DNA from: an uncultured Acidimicrobiales bacterium
Lineage (GTDB): Bacteria > Actinomycetota > Acidimicrobiia > Acidimicrobiales > CADCTF01
NCBI GenBank assembly: GCA_902805655.1
Contig: CADCTF010000087.1
Location: 1-64,000 of the forward strand
Length of the DNA stretch: 64,000 nt
Direction of reading: 5' to 3'
The translations under genes were made by a program, and so were the position numbers. This document shows, piece after piece, positions 53,273 to 62,521 of the stretch; within the stretch, counting starts at the first letter, position 1; each line of letters opens with the position of its first letter. The notes beneath the pieces are model-generated. The model was given only the letters and a program-made list of their open reading frames with translations, made no database searches and was not told where the DNA came from.

Positions 53273-54424
53273 TCGGGACGAGCCAGCGGCTCCGGAAGCG
53301 GAGTCCGCCACCGCCCGGTACACCGACTCGTGAGCCGCCGCGGTGCGCTCCCAGGTGTACCGCGCCGCCACTTCGAGCCCGTACGACCGCCGGCTGGCGA
53401 GCCCGTCGTCGCGGCAGACCAGTCGGTCGAGGGCGGCCGCCAGCGCCGCCATCTCGCCGAAGGGGACGGTCAGCGCCGCGCCGCCCGCCAGCTCGTCCAT
53501 CACCGAGCCCGCGGTGGTGATGACGGGAGCACCGCAGGCGAGCGCCTCGAGCACGGGCAACCCGAAGCCCTCCTCGATGGCGGCGTACACCACGGCCTCG
53601 GACCGGCGGAAGAGGGCCGGCACGACGGCGTCGTCCACGTACCCGGTGCGCACCACACGGTCGCGGTGACGGGCCGACGCGAGGGCCTCGCCCAGGGTGT
53701 CCGGGCCCCATCCTTGTCCCCCGGCGACGACCAGCTGCAGCTGCGGGTGGTCGTCGGCGATCCGGTCGAACGCCCGCACCAGGGTGCCCACGTCCTTCCG
53801 GGGTTCGAGCGTGGCGGCGAAGGCCACGAAGGGCGGCCGCGCGCCGAGCGGCTCGAGCAGGCGGGCGTCATCCGCTTCCTGGGCGTCGACGGTGAAGAGC
53901 CGATGGTCGATCCCGTGGGGGATCACGTGCACGGGGCACTGGGGGTCGAGCAGCTGCCGCAACCGGCGAGCCGTGGGCTCGCTGACGCAGACGAGAGCGT
54001 CGGCCCGCTTCACCGCCTGGGTGATGGCCCGCTTGAAGATGGGCACCTTCAGGCGCTCGTGGTGCTCGGGGTGGTCGAAGAACGTCATGTCGTGGACGGT
54101 CACGACCTTGGGCACCTTGGTGCGCTCCGGGGTGGTGTAGTGCGGGCCGTGGTGGACGTCGATGCCCCAGCGGTCGACGAAGCTCGGGCCCCGGGTCTGC
54201 TCCCACACCATCCGGCGGCCCCGGTCGTCCGGCACCACCGCGTCGACCCGGGCACCGCCGGCGATGTCGACCCAGCGGCTGCGATCGCTCCGGCGGCTCT
54301 CGAGTCGCAGGTCGATCTGGTCACGCGCATGCAAGGCCCGTACGAGCTCGACGATGTACCGCCCGGCGCCGCGAGGCTGCGCCGGCACCGCGCTGACGTC
54401 GATGCCGACGATGGGCCGCGTCAT
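53270..54424 (-). CDS. GT4-family glycosyltransferase
   Basis: A 384-residue GT-B enzyme. VGIDVSAVPAQPRGAGRYIV is the N-terminal domain start, VTVHDMTFFDHPEHH follows, and the nucleotide-sugar part has TLEPRKDVGTLVRAFDRIAD and the donor-binding EEGFGLPVLEALACGAPVI (E-x7-E). The likely donor is GDP-mannose or a related GDP-sugar, given the family and the reductase next to it, but that is inference. It starts at ATG 54424, overlapping the previous gene (ATGA). No membrane helix. Confidence 0.87.
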   Translation of the reverse strand: MTRPIVGIDVSAVPAQPRGAGRYIVELVRALHARDQIDLRLESRRSDRSRWVDIAGGARVDAVVPDDRGRRMVWEQTRGPSFVDRWGIDVHHGPHYTTPERTKVPKVVTVHDMTFFDHPEHHERLKVPIFKRAITQAVKRADALVCVSEPTARRLRQLLDPQCPVHVIPHGIDHRLFTVDAQEADDARLLEPLGARPPFVAFAATLEPRKDVGTLVRAFDRIADDHPQLQLVVAGGQGWGPDTLGEALASARHRDRVVRTGYVDDAVVPALFRRSEAVVYAAIEEGFGLPVLEALACGAPVITTAGSVMDELAGGAALTVPFGEMAALAAALDRLVCRDDGLASRRSYGLEVAARYTWERTAAAHESVYRAVADSASGAAGSSR

Positions 54425-55503
54425 CCCTGCGCCTCCCAGAGCTCCACGTGGCGCCGGGCGCATGCCTTCCAGGTCAGCTCGGCGGCACGGCCGAGGCCGG
54501 CGGTGACCAGCTGCGAGCGAACCGGCTCGTCGCTCGACGCGGTGACCAGAGCGGCGGCGATGGCGGCCACGTCGGACGGGTCGACCTCCAGCACGGCGTC
54601 GCCCGAGCTCGTGCTGGGCAGCGGGCTGGCCACGACCGGCGTGCACTCCTGCATCGCCTCCAGCGGTGGAAGGCCGAAGCCCTCCACCAGGGGGACGTAT
54701 GCGAAGCAGCGGGCTCTGCGGTACAGGCCGGTCAGCGCGCCGCCCTGCACCGGTCCGGCCAGCACCGCGCCATGCGGCACGGAGCCCTGCAACGCATCGC
54801 CCCAGCCCTTGGCGCCGACGACCACGAGCGGCCACGGCTCGGGGAGCTTGGGCCGCGCGCGCGCGTAGGCCTCCAGCAGGCGAGGCAGGTTCTTGCGGGG
54901 CTCGAGGGTGCTCACCGTCAGCAGGAAGGGCCCGGTGACGCCGACACGGGCCAGCAGCCGGTCGGTGGCCGCGTCGTCGACCGGAGCGAGGTGGTCGCAG
55001 CCGTGGGGCACCACCTCGACCTTCGCAGCATCGACACCCGCCGCCACGAGGAGGCCGGCCGTCCGCCTCGACGGCACCACCATCAGATGCCCGGCAGCGA
55101 CGGCTCGCCGGAGCGACGCCTCGTGCCACCGCCGACCCCGGGCGGGGAAGGTCTCCGGCACCTCCCGCCAGGCCACGTCGTGCACCATGAGCGAGCCCCT
55201 GCCGGATCGCACCGGAGGCATGGCCTGGGAGACGCTGTGCACGATGTCGTAGCCGGACGGCGCAGCCAGGAGGCCCCGATCCCAGGCCCGGGTGAGCAGC
55301 GGTGCCGGCAACGGCGACGATCGGATCGGAAGACCGAGCTCCTGCAGGGGATCCGGGGCTGACGGCGGTCGGCTGGCGAGCAGCTCCACGTCGGGCCGGT
55401 CCTCGTCCAGCCAGGACATGCCGAGCAGCAGCCCACGCGCGTAGGTAGAGATGCCATCCGCCAGCCCACGCCGCAGCTGCTCCACGGCGACCAGGACGCG
55501 CAC
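54421..55503 (-). CDS. GT4-family glycosyltransferase
   Basis: A 360-residue GT-B enzyme paralogous to its neighbours. It opens MRVLVAVEQLRRGLADGIST, has HDVAWREVPETFP near residue 120, TLEPRKNLPRLLEAYARARP, and the donor motif VEGFGLPPLEAMQECTPVV. The start is GTG 55503, 4 nt after the stop of the upstream gene. Same unit as the flanking GT4 genes, so it probably adds one sugar to the same glycan. Confidence 0.86.
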   Translation of the reverse strand: MRVLVAVEQLRRGLADGISTYARGLLLGMSWLDEDRPDVELLASRPPSAPDPLQELGLPIRSSPLPAPLLTRAWDRGLLAAPSGYDIVHSVSQAMPPVRSGRGSLMVHDVAWREVPETFPARGRRWHEASLRRAVAAGHLMVVPSRRTAGLLVAAGVDAAKVEVVPHGCDHLAPVDDAATDRLLARVGVTGPFLLTVSTLEPRKNLPRLLEAYARARPKLPEPWPLVVVGAKGWGDALQGSVPHGAVLAGPVQGGALTGLYRRARCFAYVPLVEGFGLPPLEAMQECTPVVASPLPSTSSGDAVLEVDPSDVAAIAAALVTASSDEPVRSQLVTAGLGRAAELTWKACARRHVELWEAQG

Positions 55504-55507
55504 CCGT

Positions 55508-56605
55508 TCAGCCCTTCCCCGCGATGGCCGCGGCGTAGAGGCGGACGAGCCCGTCCGCACAGGAGTCCCAGCTGAACCCGGCCACCCGGCGACGTCCCCG
55601 CTCCACCATCGTCGTCGCGAAGGCGGTGTCGTCGAGCACTCGGGCCAGCCCGCCGGCGAGGGCGTCGACGTCGCCCACGGGCACGACCACGGCCGCATCC
55701 CCCACCACCTCGACGAGGGCGGCCGCGGCGGTGGTGACGACGGGGACCCCTGCGGCCATGGCCTCGAGCGTGGGCAGCCCGAAGCCCTCATAGCGCGACG
55801 GGTAGGCGAACGCGGCGGCTCCGTGGAGAAGCGCGTCTCGGTCGGGGACGGAGACGTGGTCCAGCCGGAGGACCCGGTGTGACGCCGGGGACGCGTCGAT
55901 CCGGTCCCGGAGCTCGTCCTCCGCCCAGCCGGCGGGCCCGGCCACCACGAGCCGGAGATCGGGCCGGTCCGCCGCCAGCCGGGTGAACGCGTCCACCAGG
56001 TCGGGCAGCGACTTCCGAGGTTCCACCGTGCCGAGAGCCAGCACGTACCGGCCGCTCACCGGTGACGGACCGCGGGGCTTCGGCGCGTCGACGCCATGGG
56101 GCACCACCGCCACCCGCTCGGCCGGTGCCCCCAACATCTCGACGACCTCCGCGGCCACCGCCGCGGAGGGTGTGTGGACCCACGCTCCTCGCCCGACCGC
56201 CCGGCGCACCAGGCCCGGATATCGGCGGCTGGTCGGCGTGCAGAGCTCGGGGAAGCGCACGGCGGTCAGGTCGTGCACGGTGACCACGGCCGCCGCCCGG
56301 CGGGTGGGCGGCACCACGAAGTTGGTGCCGTGCACCACGTCCACCGCACCGGTCCAGAGCTCGGCCGGGAACAGGCCGGTGCGGGACCAGATTCGCAGCA
56401 GCGGTGCCGCCACCATGGGGCGCGAGACCACCCGCACGGATGCCGGCACCACGGCCGGCAGCGCGCTCCGTCCCCGCCAGCTGAAGGCGTACGCGGCCGC
56501 CTCCACGTCGCTGCGATCGCACACCGCTCCCAGCGCGCCCCGGGTGAAGGTGGCGACACCGGTACCCGTGCCGAGCAGGGGCGTGGCGTCGAAGGCGAGT
56601 CGCAC
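55508..56605 (-). CDS. GT4-family glycosyltransferase
   Basis: A 365-residue GT-B enzyme; first gene of the minus-strand glycan unit. It opens MRLAFDATPLLGTGTGVATF, has VTVHDLTAVRFPELC, TVEPRKSLPDLVDAFTRLAA, and YEGFGLPTLEAMAAGVPVV (donor E-x7-E). The start is GTG 56605, where the homologous N-terminus begins; longer frames have no family support. It is divergent from the methyltransferase gene with 67 nt between starts. Confidence 0.87.
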   Translation of the reverse strand: MRLAFDATPLLGTGTGVATFTRGALGAVCDRSDVEAAAYAFSWRGRSALPAVVPASVRVVSRPMVAAPLLRIWSRTGLFPAELWTGAVDVVHGTNFVVPPTRRAAAVVTVHDLTAVRFPELCTPTSRRYPGLVRRAVGRGAWVHTPSAAVAAEVVEMLGAPAERVAVVPHGVDAPKPRGPSPVSGRYVLALGTVEPRKSLPDLVDAFTRLAADRPDLRLVVAGPAGWAEDELRDRIDASPASHRVLRLDHVSVPDRDALLHGAAAFAYPSRYEGFGLPTLEAMAAGVPVVTTAAAALVEVVGDAAVVVPVGDVDALAGGLARVLDDTAFATTMVERGRRRVAGFSWDSCADGLVRLYAAAIAGKG

Positions 56606-56672
56606 GGGGGGCGCAGTCTCGCACCGCGACGACGCTGGGGTGGCGCAGCGCCGCCTAACGTGACCAGCCGCC

Positions 56673-57737
56673 ATGACCGACCTGGACCTCAAGCAGGTGC
56701 TCGCCGAGATCGAAGCGGAGGTCCGCCTGCGCCGGGCCAGTGGCCAGTTCACGCTGGCCATGGAGCGAGAGCTCGACGACACGTTCGAGGCGCTCACCCC
56801 CACCGCACGCCGCGCGCAGGACTTCCAGTCGGCGCTGGAAGAGGTCGAGGAGGCGGCGTTCATCGACGTCGACCTGCCGGTCGCCTCGAACGCGCCGGGG
56901 GGCACCCAGGCCAAGCTGGCGCTCGGCCGCCTGATGACGTGGGCGCTGCGGCACGTCGCGCAGCAGACGACCACGTTCGCGGGCACGACGGCCCGTGCCC
57001 TTCGGGTGCTCTCGTCCCGCATCGACGCGCTGGACGACGAGGTGCGTCGGGTGGAGGCGCTGCTCAGCGACAGGAGCGAGGAGGCCGACGCCGAACGGCA
57101 GCTGCACATCGCAGAGCTGGAGATCGGCGCGTGGCACGACCGGCTCGCGCTGGCCTTCGCCGGCTCCACCGGGCGCGTGCTCCATGCCGACTGCGGATCG
57201 GGAGGACTGGTGGCGCTGCTCGAGTCGAGCGGCATCGACGCGTACGGTGTCGAGCCCCTGCCGCGCCTGGCGGATGTGGCCGTGGCCAACCGGATCGAGG
57301 TGCGCCTCGACTCGGTGGCCGCCCACCTGGCACGCGTGCCCGACGAAGCCCTGGCCGGCATCGTGCTGTCGGGCTGCGTCGACCGCCTGGTGCCGCCCGA
57401 CCTCATCCGCCTGGCCAACGCCGTGACCCGAGTGCTGCAGCCGGGCGGACGGCTGGCCATCGTCTCCTCCACGCCGGCCGGATGGATGGCCACCACCACC
57501 CCGGTCATCGCCGACCTGTCGGGTGGCCGGCCGGTGCACCCCGAGACGTGGCTGACCCTTCTGGCCCAGCGCGGCTTCGTGGACCCCGTCCACGAGCCCG
57601 GCCGGGCCCGGTCGCCACTGGAGCCGCTGCCCTCGTCGGTGGTCGGCGCCGACGAGCTCGAGCCGCGCCTCGCCGCCCTGTTCGCCGCCGCCTTCCCTCC
57701 CACCGACTACCTCGTGCTGGCCGACCGGGGCTCGTGA
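56673..57737 (+). CDS. Class I SAM methyltransferase-like protein with helical N-terminus
   Basis: A 354-residue protein. The first 155 residues are mostly helix with many charged residues (VLAEIEAEVRLRRASGQFTL, then RIDALDDEVRRVEALLSD), likely a coiled coil. The C-terminal half has a Rossmann-like motif RVLHADCGSGGLVALLESSG and IVLSGCVDRLVPPDLIRLAN, LQPGGRLAIVS, which fits a SAM methyltransferase. It begins the plus-strand part of the glycan cluster, and the next gene's GTG overlaps its TGA. It may methylate a terminal sugar. TAACGT lies 11 nt before the ATG. Confidence 0.75.
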   Translation: MTDLDLKQVLAEIEAEVRLRRASGQFTLAMERELDDTFEALTPTARRAQDFQSALEEVEEAAFIDVDLPVASNAPGGTQAKLALGRLMTWALRHVAQQTTTFAGTTARALRVLSSRIDALDDEVRRVEALLSDRSEEADAERQLHIAELEIGAWHDRLALAFAGSTGRVLHADCGSGGLVALLESSGIDAYGVEPLPRLADVAVANRIEVRLDSVAAHLARVPDEALAGIVLSGCVDRLVPPDLIRLANAVTRVLQPGGRLAIVSSTPAGWMATTTPVIADLSGGRPVHPETWLTLLAQRGFVDPVHEPGRARSPLEPLPSSVVGADELEPRLAALFAAAFPPTDYLVLADRGS

Positions 57738-58819
57738 CCTCGGTCCACCAGCTGGTGCCGAGCTTCGTCTCTCGCGATGCCGTCGGCGCCCACACCATCC
57801 GTGTGCAGGAGGTGCTGCGCGGCATGGGCCTCGACTCGGAGATCTACGCCGCCGACATCGGTGCGAAGGTCGGGGTGAAGGCCCGCCACTACCGGGCGCT
57901 GAACCGGCGGACGGGCGACCCGGACACCTGGCTGCTGTACCAGCTGTCGACCGGCAACCGCATGGCCGACTGGCTGCTCAAGCGGCCCGAGCGCAAGCTC
58001 GTGAACTACCACAACATGACGCCGGCCGACCTGTTGACCCCCTGGAACCCGAGCGTCGGTGCGGAGATCGAGCAGGGCCGCCGGCAGCTCCGGCGGCTCG
58101 CGCCGCACGTGGAGATGGCCATCGCCGTGTCCGAGTTCAACCGCGAGGAGCTGGTGGCCGCGGGGTACGAGCGCACCGAGGTCGTGCCGCTGTTCTCCGA
58201 GCTGGGCGGCGTCGAGCCGGCGTCGGCGTCACCGTCCCCGACTGCGGCCGGCGGAGCCGCCGTCGGTGCGGGGGCGCGATGGCTGTTCGTCGGACGGGTC
58301 GTGCCCAACAAGTGCCAGCACGACCTGGTCAAGGCGCTCGCCGCCTACCGCCGCATCTACGACCCGAACGCTGAGCTCGTGCTCGTGGGAAAGCCCACCT
58401 TCGGGAACTACCTGGCTGCCGTCGAGGCCCTGGCCGTCGAGCTCGGCGTGGGCGATGCGGTGCACCTCCGGGGCTCGCTGACGCCGGCGGAGCTGGCCGC
58501 CGAGTACGAAGCGGCCGACGTGGTGGTGTCCCTCTCGGAGCACGAGGGCTACTGGGCCGTCGGGCTGGAAGCGATGGCCCACGGGGTGCCGGTGGTGGCC
58601 TATGCCGCGGCCGCCGTGCCCGAGACCGTCGTGGGTGCCGGCCTGGTGCTGCCCCACAAGGGCGCCACCTACGTCGCCGCGGCCGTGCACCGGGTGCTGC
58701 ACGACGAGGTGCTCCGTGGCCACCTGATCTCCGGCGGACGTGCCCGTGCCGAGGAACGCTCGTCGGAGCGAACCGCCGAGCAGTTCCGCTCCGTCATCGC
58801 CACGGTGCTGTCGGGCTGA
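57734..58819 (+). CDS. GT4-family glycosyltransferase
   Basis: A 361-residue GT-B enzyme, starting at a GTG that overlaps the methyltransferase stop. It opens MTSVHQLVPSFVSRDAVGAH, has WLFVGRVVPNKCQHDLVKAL and a donor site SEHEGYWAVGLEAMAHGVPV. The next gene is a close paralogue with the same PNKCQH motif and overlaps it at TGATG, so they look like a tandem duplication. KLVNYHNMTPADLL near residue 94 is also shared with it. Confidence 0.86.
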   Translation: MTSVHQLVPSFVSRDAVGAHTIRVQEVLRGMGLDSEIYAADIGAKVGVKARHYRALNRRTGDPDTWLLYQLSTGNRMADWLLKRPERKLVNYHNMTPADLLTPWNPSVGAEIEQGRRQLRRLAPHVEMAIAVSEFNREELVAAGYERTEVVPLFSELGGVEPASASPSPTAAGGAAVGAGARWLFVGRVVPNKCQHDLVKALAAYRRIYDPNAELVLVGKPTFGNYLAAVEALAVELGVGDAVHLRGSLTPAELAAEYEAADVVVSLSEHEGYWAVGLEAMAHGVPVVAYAAAAVPETVVGAGLVLPHKGATYVAAAVHRVLHDEVLRGHLISGGRARAEERSSERTAEQFRSVIATVLSG

Positions 58820-59940
58820 TGCGGGCGGTCCACCAGTTCGTGCCCTACCTCAACCCGGGGGCGGTCGGCAGCCACCTGCTGGAGATCCAGCGAATCGTTC
58901 GGAGCCTCGGTCGCGAGTCGGAGGTGTTCGCCGGTGAGCCTGCGCGGGCTCCCCTCTCCGGGCTGGCCCGCCTCTATACGGACTACGGCACCACGTACCC
59001 CGGGCGAAGCGACGACGTGCTGCTCTACCACCTGGCGCTGGGCTCCCCCATGGCCCGGTGGCTGATGCACCAACCGAGGTTCCTGGCCGTCGACTACCAC
59101 AACATCACGCCGTTCGAGTTCTTCGAGCCCTGGCACGAGCGGCTCACGGAGGAGACGGCGCTCGGCCGGCTGGAGATGCACCAGCTGGCCGCCCACACCG
59201 GGTTCGCCATGGCCGACTCGACGTACAACGCCGAGGATCTCGTGCGGGCCGGCTACTCCGCTCCGACGGTGGTGCCCATCCTCCTCGACCTGTCCGACCT
59301 GGCGACCGAGCCCGACCCGGCCACCCTTCGTCGCCTGCGGCAGGTGAAGGCGGGCGGTGGCAGCGACTGGCTGTTCGTCGGTCGGATGGCGCCCAACAAG
59401 TGCCAGCACCACCTCGTCGCCGCGTTCGCCACCTACCGGCGGCTCTACGACCCGCTCGCCCGCCTGCACCTGGTGGGCGGACCGTCCCCCGACTCGTACT
59501 TCGACGCAGTGGTGTCCTACGCCCGCGGTCTGGGAGTGGCCGGCCACGTCGAGATCAGCGGCTCCGTGTCGGCCGCCGAGATGAGCGCGCAGTACCAGGC
59601 GGCGGATGTGCTGATCGGTCTCTCGGAGCACGAGGGCTTCTGGGTGCCGCCGCTGGAGGCCTGGCACCACGGCGTGCCGGTCATCGCGTTCGCGTCCACC
59701 GCCGTGCCCGAGACCGTCGGAGACGGAGGGCTGCTCCTGCGGGACAAGAGCCCGGACCGTGTGGCGGCAGCCGCATGGCGGATGGCCAGTGACGCCGAGC
59801 TGCGGGCCACCGTCACCGCCGCGGGCCGGCGCAGGCTCGAGACCTTTGCGCTCGAGCACACCCGGGCCCGGTTCGTCGAGGCTCTGGCCCTGCTCGACCA
59901 AGCGGCCGGTGAAGGCGTCGAGGACGGGCCGCTGCCGTGA
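58819..59940 (+). CDS. GT4-family glycosyltransferase, tandem paralogue
   Basis: A 373-residue GT-B enzyme. It opens MRAVHQFVPYLNPGAVGSHL, with FLAVDYHNITPFEFFEPW, WLFVGRMAPNKCQHHLVAAF and SEHEGFWVPPLEAWHHGVPV, all parallel to the previous gene. The ATG overlaps the TGA before it. Divergence outside the shared motifs suggests that the two copies add different residues or linkages. Confidence 0.86.
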   Translation: MRAVHQFVPYLNPGAVGSHLLEIQRIVRSLGRESEVFAGEPARAPLSGLARLYTDYGTTYPGRSDDVLLYHLALGSPMARWLMHQPRFLAVDYHNITPFEFFEPWHERLTEETALGRLEMHQLAAHTGFAMADSTYNAEDLVRAGYSAPTVVPILLDLSDLATEPDPATLRRLRQVKAGGGSDWLFVGRMAPNKCQHHLVAAFATYRRLYDPLARLHLVGGPSPDSYFDAVVSYARGLGVAGHVEISGSVSAAEMSAQYQAADVLIGLSEHEGFWVPPLEAWHHGVPVIAFASTAVPETVGDGGLLLRDKSPDRVAAAAWRMASDAELRATVTAAGRRRLETFALEHTRARFVEALALLDQAAGEGVEDGPLP

Positions 59941-61106
59941 GGGTGGACTTCATCGTGCCCCGGTACGGGCCGTTCCCCGGTGGAGCCGAGGGCGCGTGCC
60001 GTTTGCTGGCCGAGCACCTCGCCCTGCGCCCCGGCTGGTCCGTTCGAGCGCTCAGCACCACCGCCGTCGACTCGGTGACCTGGCGTCCGCAGCTCGAACC
60101 CGGCACCACCACGGAGTCCGGGGTGACCGTCGAGCGCTTCGACTGTGAAGGGCGTGACCCGGAGTTCGGCGCCCTCTCCGAGCGGCTGTTGAGCGACCCG
60201 GAGCGCGTGTCCCCGGAGGACGAGGAGCTGTGGCTGGCCCAGCAGGGCCCCGTCTCCGCCGGGCTGCTGCAGGCGGTGGCCGACTCCGACGCCGACGTGA
60301 TGGTCTTCACGCCGTACCTGTACCACCCGACGGTCGCCGGCATGGCCCGCTCGAGTGTGCCCAAGGTGCTGCAGCCCGCCACCCACGACGAGCCGCCGGC
60401 GTGGCTTCCCATGTTCCAGCCGGTGTACCGATCGGCGCAGGGGCTCTGCTTCTACTCCGACGAGGAGCGCCGGGTCGCGCAGCGGCTGTACCCCATCGCC
60501 GCCAGCCGGCAGCTGGTGCTCGGCGTGGGGGTCGAGGCGGGGGACGGCGATGCGGAGGCGTTTCGGTCGGCGTACGAGCTCGGGAGCGACCCCTACCTCG
60601 TCGCCGTGGGCCGGGTGGAGGCCGGCAAGGGAAGCCCCCTGCTGGCCGAGCTCTTCGCCACCTACAAGCAGGAGCACCCCGGCCCGTTGAAGCTGGTGCT
60701 GGTCGGCCAGGTCGTGGAACCGCTCGCCGAGCATCCCGACATCGTCTGCACGGGCATGGTCGACGAGCGGGCGAAGTGGGGGGCGGTGCGCGGTGCGCTG
60801 GCGCTCGTCTCGACATCGGTCAACGAGTCGTTCTCACTCGTGGTGCTGGAGGCCATGGCCGCGGCCACGCCCGTCCTCGTGACCTCACGGGCGGCGGTGA
60901 CCAAGGCGCACGTCGAGCGTTCCGGTGGCGGCTTCGCGTTCTCCGCCTACGGCGAGTTCGCACCCCAGGTCACCGCGCTGCTCCGGAGCGACAGCGCTCG
61001 GGCCGTGCTGGCTCGGCGGGCGCGCGAGTACGCGCAGACTCGCTACTCGTGGAGCGCGGTCACCGACCGGTACGCCCGCTTCCTCGAGCAGGTCGCACGG
61101 GGATGA
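59937..61106 (+). CDS. GT4-family glycosyltransferase
   Basis: A 389-residue GT-B enzyme with N-terminus MRVDFIVPRYGPFPGGAEGA, VAVGRVEAGKGSPLLAELFA in place of the usual EPRKN-type motif, and the donor site STSVNESFSLVVLEAMAAAT. The GTG start overlaps the stop before it. It is less like the flanking pair and closer to WcaA/RfaG-type transferases. The sugar is unknown. Confidence 0.85.
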   Translation: MRVDFIVPRYGPFPGGAEGACRLLAEHLALRPGWSVRALSTTAVDSVTWRPQLEPGTTTESGVTVERFDCEGRDPEFGALSERLLSDPERVSPEDEELWLAQQGPVSAGLLQAVADSDADVMVFTPYLYHPTVAGMARSSVPKVLQPATHDEPPAWLPMFQPVYRSAQGLCFYSDEERRVAQRLYPIAASRQLVLGVGVEAGDGDAEAFRSAYELGSDPYLVAVGRVEAGKGSPLLAELFATYKQEHPGPLKLVLVGQVVEPLAEHPDIVCTGMVDERAKWGAVRGALALVSTSVNESFSLVVLEAMAAATPVLVTSRAAVTKAHVERSGGGFAFSAYGEFAPQVTALLRSDSARAVLARRAREYAQTRYSWSAVTDRYARFLEQVARG

Positions 61107-62449
61107 GCGGGCCGCCCCGCGTGCGGCTGGTGGTGGTGAACTACGAGGGCGGCGACATGACGCTGCGCTGCCTCGACAGCCTGGCTGCGCTCGAGTGGCC
61201 GTCGGAGTGCCTCGAGGTGGTGCTCGTGGACAACGCCTCCGGTGACGGGATCGCCGATCGCGTCGAGCGCGACAGGCCGGCGGTGCGGGTGATCCGCAAC
61301 GCGCGCAACCTCGGCTTCTCAGGTGGGTGCAACGCCGGGTTCCGTGACCTCGAAGGCGTGGACTACGTGGGCATCGTCAACAACGACGCCGTCGTCGAGC
61401 CGTCGTGGCTCCGCCCGCTCGTGACCGCGATGGAGGCCGACCACCGGCTGGGAGCGGTGAACGGCAAGGTGCTGTTCCTGCCTCGCTTCTGCGCCGTCGA
61501 TGTCTCCTGCCCCGAGACCTTCGTGCCCGGCAAGGGCGACACGCGCACCCTCGGGGTGCGACTGAGCGGCGTCGAGGTAGATGGTGGCGACCGCTGGGCC
61601 GGAGCCATCTACGGCAAGGGCTTCTGGCCTCATGAGCAGGGCCCCGAACCCGAGCCTCGGTTCCGGTGGACGGCTGCCGAGGCGCGGCTCTGGGTGCCGG
61701 CCGACCCGGGCGGCGCTCGCCCGGAGTCGGCGCGCCTGCGCCTTGCCGGTCCCGCCCCCCGTCGGGTGCTCGTGGGTGGCGCCGAGCTCGCCGTCGGGGT
61801 CGAGCCGGGCTGGTTCGAGGTGGCGCTGCACGACCCGTGGACCGATCTGGTGAACAGCACGGGCGGGGCGCTGCTGCCGTCGATGCACGGTGCGGACCGA
61901 TCCTTCGAGCAGCCCGACGACGGCCGCCACGACCAGCCGGGCGAGATCTTCGGGTGGACCGGTGCCGCCGTGCTCCTCCGACCGTCCTACCTGGCCGACG
62001 TCGGCGGCTTCGACGAGCACTTCTTCATGTACTACGAGGACTTCGACCTGTCGTTCCGCGGTCGGGTTCGGGGATGGCGGTACGGCTACGTCCCCGAGGC
62101 GGTGGCGCGCCACGTGCACTCGGCCAGCAGCGGTGCCACGTCACCCTTCGTGCTTCACCACCTCGAGCGCAACCGGCTGCTCGCCCTCACCCGGTCCGCG
62201 CCAGTGCCCGTCGTCGCTCGCGTGCTGGGCGAGTTCCTGGCCACCACCGTCACTGCGTCGGGGCGGGAGCTGGCCAGCTCGGTCGGCGCCGGGAACGGCA
62301 TCTCGACCAACGTGGTGCGCCAACGGCTCGGGGTCCTTCGCCAGTACCTTCGGCTGGTTCCCCGGGTCGTACGCCACCGGTTGGCCACCCGCAGCGGACG
62401 GCAGGTGTCCGCCGCTTCGGTGATGCGCCAGTGGGCTGCCGATCACTGA
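61103..62449 (+). CDS. GT2 glycosyltransferase with an inserted domain
   Basis: A 448-residue GT2 enzyme of the rhamnosyltransferase type. VRLVVVNYEGGDMTLRCLDS, VDNASGDG, NARNLGFSGGCNAGF and VNNDAVVEP make up the donor half; GWTGAAVLLRP and YYEDFDLSFRGR near residues 284-317 make up the acceptor half. Between them, residues about 127-250 hold extra sequence with a beta-rich part (FRWTAAEARLWVP, LRLAGPAPRRVLVGGAELAV) not needed for a GT2 fold. The ATG overlaps the previous stop. It may bind the growing glycan through the insert. Confidence 0.83.
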   Translation: MSGPPRVRLVVVNYEGGDMTLRCLDSLAALEWPSECLEVVLVDNASGDGIADRVERDRPAVRVIRNARNLGFSGGCNAGFRDLEGVDYVGIVNNDAVVEPSWLRPLVTAMEADHRLGAVNGKVLFLPRFCAVDVSCPETFVPGKGDTRTLGVRLSGVEVDGGDRWAGAIYGKGFWPHEQGPEPEPRFRWTAAEARLWVPADPGGARPESARLRLAGPAPRRVLVGGAELAVGVEPGWFEVALHDPWTDLVNSTGGALLPSMHGADRSFEQPDDGRHDQPGEIFGWTGAAVLLRPSYLADVGGFDEHFFMYYEDFDLSFRGRVRGWRYGYVPEAVARHVHSASSGATSPFVLHHLERNRLLALTRSAPVPVVARVLGEFLATTVTASGRELASSVGAGNGISTNVVRQRLGVLRQYLRLVPRVVRHRLATRSGRQVSAASVMRQWAADH

Positions 62450-62521
62450 GAGCCGAGAAGGCGGCCGTTATGCTCGTCGTCTTTCCCCCGAGGTGTCGCC
62501 ATCCCCCTCCCGCTGCTCGTC

